A DNA stretch of 64,000 bases from Filosporella fistucella (Eukaryota > Ascomycota > Leotiomycetes > Helotiales): positions 1,488,001 through 1,552,000 of the forward strand of contig JAQJZZ010000012.1 of assembly GCA_030077755.1 (NCBI GenBank), in the 5' to 3' direction. Below are positions 58,789 through 64,000 of this stretch, piece after piece (the stretch's first letter is position 1; each line of letters opens with the position of its first letter). Made by a program: the position numbers and the translations under genes. The notes below the pieces were generated by a model. The model searched no databases and had not been told where the DNA came from. It was given only the letters and a program-made list of their open reading frames with translations.

Positions 58789-61700
58789 CAAGGCTGTAAA
58801 ACGAGGGCTCTGAGTGGAGGGATATTGGGAGAGACAGGATTGAAGCCACATGTATTCAATGTATAATAATGCCACGAAGATAATTTATCTGGCATTCAAT
58901 GCAAACAGCTTGCAGTCGTGGAAATCTACGTGACAAGCTGAAAGCTCCAACAGCTCAGCGATGAGATAAAAAATGTGTTAAAGTTGGGACTGAAGACAGG
59001 AGAAACCAAATTGATGACGAGAAAGGTAACTCCTTGACAGATAACAAAATAGGCGTTCATTGTTCTCGAAGTGCTACTTGCACTGTTGTTCCCATTGCCC
59101 AGAACACCTCGATCTTGCCGCCACTCATCCTTGAGACTGAGGACAGCGAATCCAGCATACTGCTCTATTACTTAGAAAAGAAGAACAGGGGCAAAAACAA
59201 CATATTCGAGATCCCCAGTATAATCTCGTTCGCAATCAAAGGATGTATATGTGTCATCGCAAGAGTGGGCACCGCACCTTGTCGGTTAGGTAACAAAAAA
59301 CATGAGCGGCTCTTCATGGCACCATATATATCCACAATTCTCAAATGCAATGCTATTGCGCTATTCAGCCATACTATTGCTTTGATTGCTGCGCAGGCAT
59401 GTGGTCCTCGACAGTCTGAGATGAGCTAGCGGTGTGTTTCTGGCTGATGAGCGGTCGAGAGGTAGGTTCTGCTTGCTTGTAACTTTTTGGGGTTTTCCGA
59501 AACCTGGCTGATAGTGACTTCTAGAGGCGGGAAATTCCAACGAGATTGTGAATACATAGCTGTGCACGATGTAGATGACGAAATTGTTTCAAGGATAACA
59601 TCAAAGGCCCTCTAGACCTCACCATAAAGCGACCCAAGCCGCGGCAACTCTGAATACCGAATCTCGAAATGGATAAATCGTCCGTTACCTGACAACTGAA
59701 GTCAGCTGCGCAATTTTCTCGACACCTAGAAAGACCGGAAGAGCTAATTCTTCTCTGATCGTCAATGCGGAGCCAACCTCATAATCTTCACCATTGTGTC
59801 CTCTCGAGGTCTTCTCCTTAACTCTTCCCGTTGTTGACACATCAAACATCGCTGGGCCCAAAAGGAGCGGCACTTGGCCTGCATTTATGTGGACCGATCA
59901 TCCGATATGCATATCAAAATCTCCAATGCAGGGAGATCATGAAGTTGCGTGCGACCTGTGGAACCTCTGGCTTCCAAGGCTCCTCGCACGGCTCCCTGCA
60001 TCAGCATTCCACAAAATGCAACCAGGAAATATTCACCCCAAATAGTCGTAGGCGAAACATCTGATGGCAGTGGCGTTTCCCAGCATCTCATCGCGAAATG
60101 CGGGGTACGAATGGCGTCTCTTCTCACTATTACGCCTCCAACTTCCATTGACACGATTCAAGAAACTTTTTGAAGGTTGTTTCCGCGGACCTCAAATTTC
60201 TTATCGCTCACACATAATTGATTGTCATCGGATCTCCGAAAGCCGCCAGTAAGAGCTGGTTGATGGTGGTGATGGTGCGAGAAATGGTGAGGCTAATGGC
60301 TTGGGCTTACCGCTACCCCGGATTCTGTGACAGCTCGATTGCTCTAGTTTCATGCATGGCAAAGGTGGCTCGATTTGCTTCTTTTCGTCGTGGACAAGGT
60401 TGTGAAGTTGCTGAAGGAAGTTTTGCTTCTTGGAGGTAAAATGTACTACTGACGTGTCGAATCTAAAGTTGGAGAAAATTGCTTCCCCGCATGAAATTGG
60501 GAGGCGTTTTGAGGGGATAGTCGCTGCCCGCCGGCCAACTTTCAAGCAGCGTGACAGAGGGGAAGGGCAATGAATATCGGAATCCAAGCCGAAAGCTTGG
60601 TGTGTCCCAAATGCAGCCTGACGGCATGTCCAGCCTCCAGTAGCCTACTTTGTCGATGGTAACACAGCCATTGGGTCGGCGCATAGTGGTTACTTTAAAG
60701 AGCACAGAAAGCCTAGAATCAGCTGAATGAGAACCGATCTCCAATTTGCCAAAAGGAGATGCTGATGGGAAATGTATGGATTCCGGAGATGCAAGAATGA
60801 AAGTGCATGGCAAGTCAGGGGAACGGTTTTGGGTTACGTAACTAGTCGTCGAGTTACTCAACGGGAGTTCGTTGCCAAGACTTTCTGTTTGACGATGAAA
60901 ATTCTGTACCTCGTACCTATTGTGAAGGCGGAAGAGCATGTCCATACTTTTGGTCAGCCGATGGCACGTAAGTGTATGACCATTTACCGGCCTTTGAAAA
61001 GATTTTAGGGCTTTGATGAATTTACGAAATACCTGCTGTCGTCATTGGAAGACGATTTTGAGTTTCATAGTTTGGACGGGCTATGCAGGGAATCGAGCAG
61101 TATCGTGATCTGTTATAGGTAGGTACTTAGGTACTTTGGATGACTTTGCGATGGCTGACTTGGCACTGGCTCACCTGAGCCTCAAAGATAAGAATAAATC
61201 TTAATTTCTGGAGCTAAAGCGACTTTGCCCTTCGCTTGAGCTTTTTCTTATCTTTGACTCAAATTTTCAAGAATAGACACCAAAAGCTCCCCTTTTCAAC
61301 CATGTCATCAAAATAATGCCCGAGATCCTTGCAGTGTGGACACCTCCACTTTCTTCCATTCTCAAGTTTGTTTTACACACAAGCTTCTATCGAGCATTCT
61401 TCTCGAACCGTTCCACCACGATGTACCATGCTGGAGTGCAGGAGGGGCACCGGCATTCAACCTTCATCTCCACAGGCCCTCCACTCTTGAGGAAGTTTCT
61501 TTCGGGGAGTGTTTTAGGCCAATTTTCTCTTCTCGACTATGAGTACATTTTTCCTCTTGGAGCCAATAGTTGGCTCGAACAAGCATGAGGCGCACGAACA
61601 AATGCATAACTATTACGAGATTGAGCCAAATATTTTTCTTATATACCAATTAGTCTAGCGAGGTGAGACACACACTTCTTCGACTTTCCTGCATTTGGTA

Positions 61701-62086
61701 ACGTTATGAGAGAAAGTTCTACGGAGTATTTTGCGATGGACAGTCATGGATACAGATAGTCGGTAACATTCTCCTCCAAGCACCTTGAGCTTTGTAGGCC
61801 ACCAGGGTTCGCAGTCATTGAAAAAGTCCTCTAGGTAGAGTGGACCATGATGGCACAAACGTATGATTTCTGATTATGATTTACCGGATGATCCGCCAGG
61901 TCAAAATTCAAGCCTCAAAACACCTTTGGGCATCGTACAACGATAAGAAGAAATCAATTACCTTGTGGGTGAGTAGATACGCAGGAATGAAGCCCAAGAA
62001 ACGCCTCTAGGGCTCTTTGGGTCCGATTATAGTAGCACGTGGACCAAAGTCAGCGTCGATATCTGAGCAAGAGTTGGGTGCCAGAT

Positions 62087-63373
62087 GCACCTGCAGCACC
62101 CCTCCCCTCTTCATCCACCCTTTCACAAAGGCTCTAGACGACACGTCTTTCCACTTCAAGACTCACTCACTCTATTCGCCTTTCGGTAATTATATCGCAT
62201 CAGACTTGTCCATTCCGGACGTTATTATCATAGCCTTCTTTTCTTCCTTTTCCAACCTATCTCTCTCTATCTTTCTCTTTTCTTCTCTCTTCCATTCCCA
62301 CATCTTGATTCCAGATTTGCTCTCCAGATCTGCTCTTCCTTGGTACCATACCCCCAGATCAAGCACATATCCGGCAATTATAGCCAAGTTTCCGTATCAT
62401 ATCCGAGCATATCCTTCCTCTCTCCTGGGTATCCATCTCCATCTTTATCGCCCTCGCCATTTCGCCTGCACCTTGCCGAACCGAAAAGTCAAGTTCTCTC
62501 ACTGTTACATAACAAGTGCACTCTGCGCTGCACCAAGGCCTCACGTCATTTCCACACCGCATAAGGAGCACAGCATCAAAAGTCATTGCCAGCGCACATT
62601 TTCTACTTCCCAGTATTTTTAAAATCTAAGTTGTTGACCTCCGTTCTCGCAAACGCAAATCGACGCATCACATTATTACCAGACTTCCGAACCTCCAATC
62701 GGCCTCGATCCGTTCAGCTGGGAAAAGAGCGTTTGTTGGAAAAATCCACCAAGACTTTCAGTGCTTCACCGCCTGCCTGCTTGCCTGCAGCACTGCTCAT
62801 TTAGCCTCCCAAGAGTACTTCCACAGTACTTACCCCTCATTCCCGATTGGGCTCGTCGTCAAACATCAGAATCAACCCAGATTTATTTGCTAGACCCTTA
62901 AACACTTTGGATTCTGGACGACGACAAAGGTGTGAGAGTTTCTAAGAGTGGAAAAGATCTGGCTGCTAGGACCTCAATTTACCTTCAGGTCTCAGTGGTG
63001 TATTAAGTGCGATCTTCGGTCGCTAGGAATATAGCTTGAGGAGCTATCTCCGCATCCACATCGATAGTTGCATTCGGCTCGAAAAGCCAGCTCCCCGATC
63101 GAGCATTTAGAGTTTGGACGTCCGCAGCTACTACTGCAACCAGCGGTTGAAGAGTTGTTTAATCACCGTCGTATAAAGATATCTGAAGTGCCGTCACGTC
63201 AACTGTCGAACTGTTTAAGTTATTGATCAGAGTGCAGGTGGTCTGACTTCTTGGTCTGTTGTGGAAGGAGCCGTCTGGGGAGGGCAAAAATTCCAAGGGC
63301 TCTGAAATCACTTCTCTCTTCTCTGCTCTCTATAACATTTCCTCCAAAACATCATCAAGAGAGCAACTCATCC
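62087..63373 (+). promoter_or_regulatory. Very long ATG-free leader of nmrA
   Basis: Every line from the ATG at 62084 to the nmrA start at 63374 was read, and no ATG occurs on the plus strand in 1287 nt, where about 20 are expected. The first part (62100-62340) is strongly pyrimidine rich with ctctct runs, like a fungal transcription start region. The simplest reading is a long 5' UTR, perhaps with an intron, kept free of upstream start codons. Confidence 0.55.
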
Positions 63374-64000
63374 ATGCCCTCCGCTACCCCCAGGTCTGCA
63401 CTTGCAATCAGACCACGTCCATCACAATCGCATGAACCGCCACCTGAGCACACCAAAAAACATCGTCCTTGCACATCCTACAACGACCTTTCTCCTCTCT
63501 CCGCTATTGGATTTTCACCAGTCCAACATCCTTCATCACACAAGCTCGATCGTCCTGCAAAAAGACCCATGCCCACTCCTCGCCAAACTATCGCCGTCGT
63601 CAACTCGTCTGGTCGACAAGCAGCATCCTTTATCCGAGTTGCTGTAGCCGTAGGCTATCGAGTGCGAGCTCAATTACGAAACCTCGATGGTATTGTCGCG
63701 AGCGAAATATCCTCTCTTCCTAATGTAACCGTGTTAGTGGGAGACTTGTACACAAAGCCCACGCCAATTAGTAGTGAGAGTCCGACGTTAAATGGGAGCG
63801 GGAATGGTACTGGAGTCAACCATAATCTGATCAAGGAGCTTTACAAGGGTGCTCAACTAGCATTTGTGAATACGACATTCTGGGGTGATGAGGTAGCAAT
63901 CGGGAAAGCTTTGGCAGATGAGGCTGTCAAGGCGAATATTCAACACTTCATTTACTCCAGCATGCCAAATTATTCCCTTCACGACCCATCTTGGCCGTCT
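63374..64000 (+). CDS. nmrA: NmrA-type nitrogen metabolite repression regulator, 5' part
   Basis: Negative regulator of nitrogen GATA activators (NmrA of Aspergillus, NMR-1 of Neurospora), an NAD(P)-binding Rossmann protein without the usual dehydrogenase catalytic residues. The frame is open from ATG 63374 to the window edge (209 codons, 3' end missing), with no intron seen. Residues 1-75 are a Pro/His/Ser-rich disordered leader. The Rossmann motif follows: TIAVVNSSGRQAASFIRVAV with the NxxGRQ form in place of GxxGxxG, then GYRVRAQLRNLDGI, PNVTVLVGDL, a divergent Ser/Asn-rich insert (TPISSESPTLNGSGNGTG), LYKGAQLAFVNTTFWGDEVA and IQHFIYSSMPNYSLHDPSWP. The closing SSMP block is characteristic of NmrA. 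The start follows a 1.29-kb ATG-free leader. The ammonium permease lies about 7 kb upstream. Confidence 0.9.
   Translation, partial: MPSATPRSALAIRPRPSQSHEPPPEHTKKHRPCTSYNDLSPLSAIGFSPVQHPSSHKLDRPAKRPMPTPRQTIAVVNSSGRQAASFIRVAVAVGYRVRAQLRNLDGIVASEISSLPNVTVLVGDLYTKPTPISSESPTLNGSGNGTGVNHNLIKELYKGAQLAFVNTTFWGDEVAIGKALADEAVKANIQHFIYSSMPNYSLHDPSWPS

Larger units (their letters stand above)
58142..63373. other. Long gene-poor interval with nmrA leader at its right end
   Basis: 5.2 kb. Several frames of 80-160 codons exist (59034-59429 plus, 60225-60587 and 60463-60945 minus, 62017-62622 plus), but they overlap each other in conflicting frames, begin without good ATG context and show no family features. 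A triple 'gatctcaaca' repeat lies near 58758-58788. From 62087 to 63373 the sequence has no ATG and is pyrimidine rich, the probable nmrA leader (listed separately). Confidence 0.45.

Noticed and set aside
60463..60945. 160-codon minus-strand frame
   Set aside because: It overlaps another open minus-strand frame, with no family resemblance and no sign of introns linking to neighbours.
62017..62622. 201-codon plus-strand frame
   Set aside because: It begins at TTG and contains no ATG at all; it falls in the ATG-free nmrA leader.

Overview
The window reads as nuclear chromosomal DNA of a filamentous ascomycete (Pezizomycotina, possibly Leotiomycetes; the class is a weak guess). The evidence is short GT-AG introns (about 45-130 nt) with CTAAY-like branch sites, two heterokaryon-incompatibility (HET) domain genes, an NmrA-type nitrogen regulator, a chromodomain HDA2/3-like subunit and wide intergenic regions. 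I saw no rRNA, no CRISPR, no intact transposon and no recognisable tRNA.

Layout: 1-3.2 kb is a badly broken minus-strand gene (stops and frameshifts). 5.2-7.3 kb holds cytochrome c oxidase subunit COX6 (4 exons) and an unrecognised Ser/Arg-rich gene, both minus. 10.1-11.3 kb is an ELO fatty-acid elongase. 11.3-15.9 kb has no protein gene I can support, but holds a degenerate ~150-bp tandem array and a long ATG-free leader for an unrecognised 503-aa low-complexity protein (15.9-17.4 kb). 19.4-20.8 kb is ribosomal protein uL4. 22.8-26.9 kb (minus) is the chromodomain class II HDAC-complex subunit. 29.1-30.3 kb (minus) is a GRE2-like NADPH reductase. 31.2-36.1 kb (minus) is a 1618-aa POT1/Cdc13-like telomere protein. 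A flavin monooxygenase (36.6-38.0), a delta-12-type fatty acid desaturase (38.8-40.0), an eIF4E type 2 cap-binding protein (41.4-42.6) and a membrane acyltransferase (45.1-46.9) follow on the plus strand. Two convergent HET genes (47.2-49.1 plus, 51.7-53.9 minus) enclose 2.6 kb of AT-rich non-coding DNA. An ammonium permease (54.3-56.2 minus), an unrecognised, perhaps BTB-like, gene (56.9-58.1 plus) and the 5' part of nmrA (63.4 kb to the edge) complete the window.

Most genes are unrelated housekeeping units with their own promoters. Two loose themes exist: lipid modification (elongase, desaturase, acyltransferase) and nitrogen control (ammonium permease and nmrA about 7 kb apart, with GATA-factor-like sites upstream of the permease). 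The most striking sequence signals are an ATG-free stretch of about 1.29 kb before the nmrA start, an ATG-free 5' leader ending in a hairpin that buries the start codon at 15922, an extra GGAT unit that breaks the first HET gene, and the degenerate ~150-bp array. I did not find a convincing new multi-gene system.
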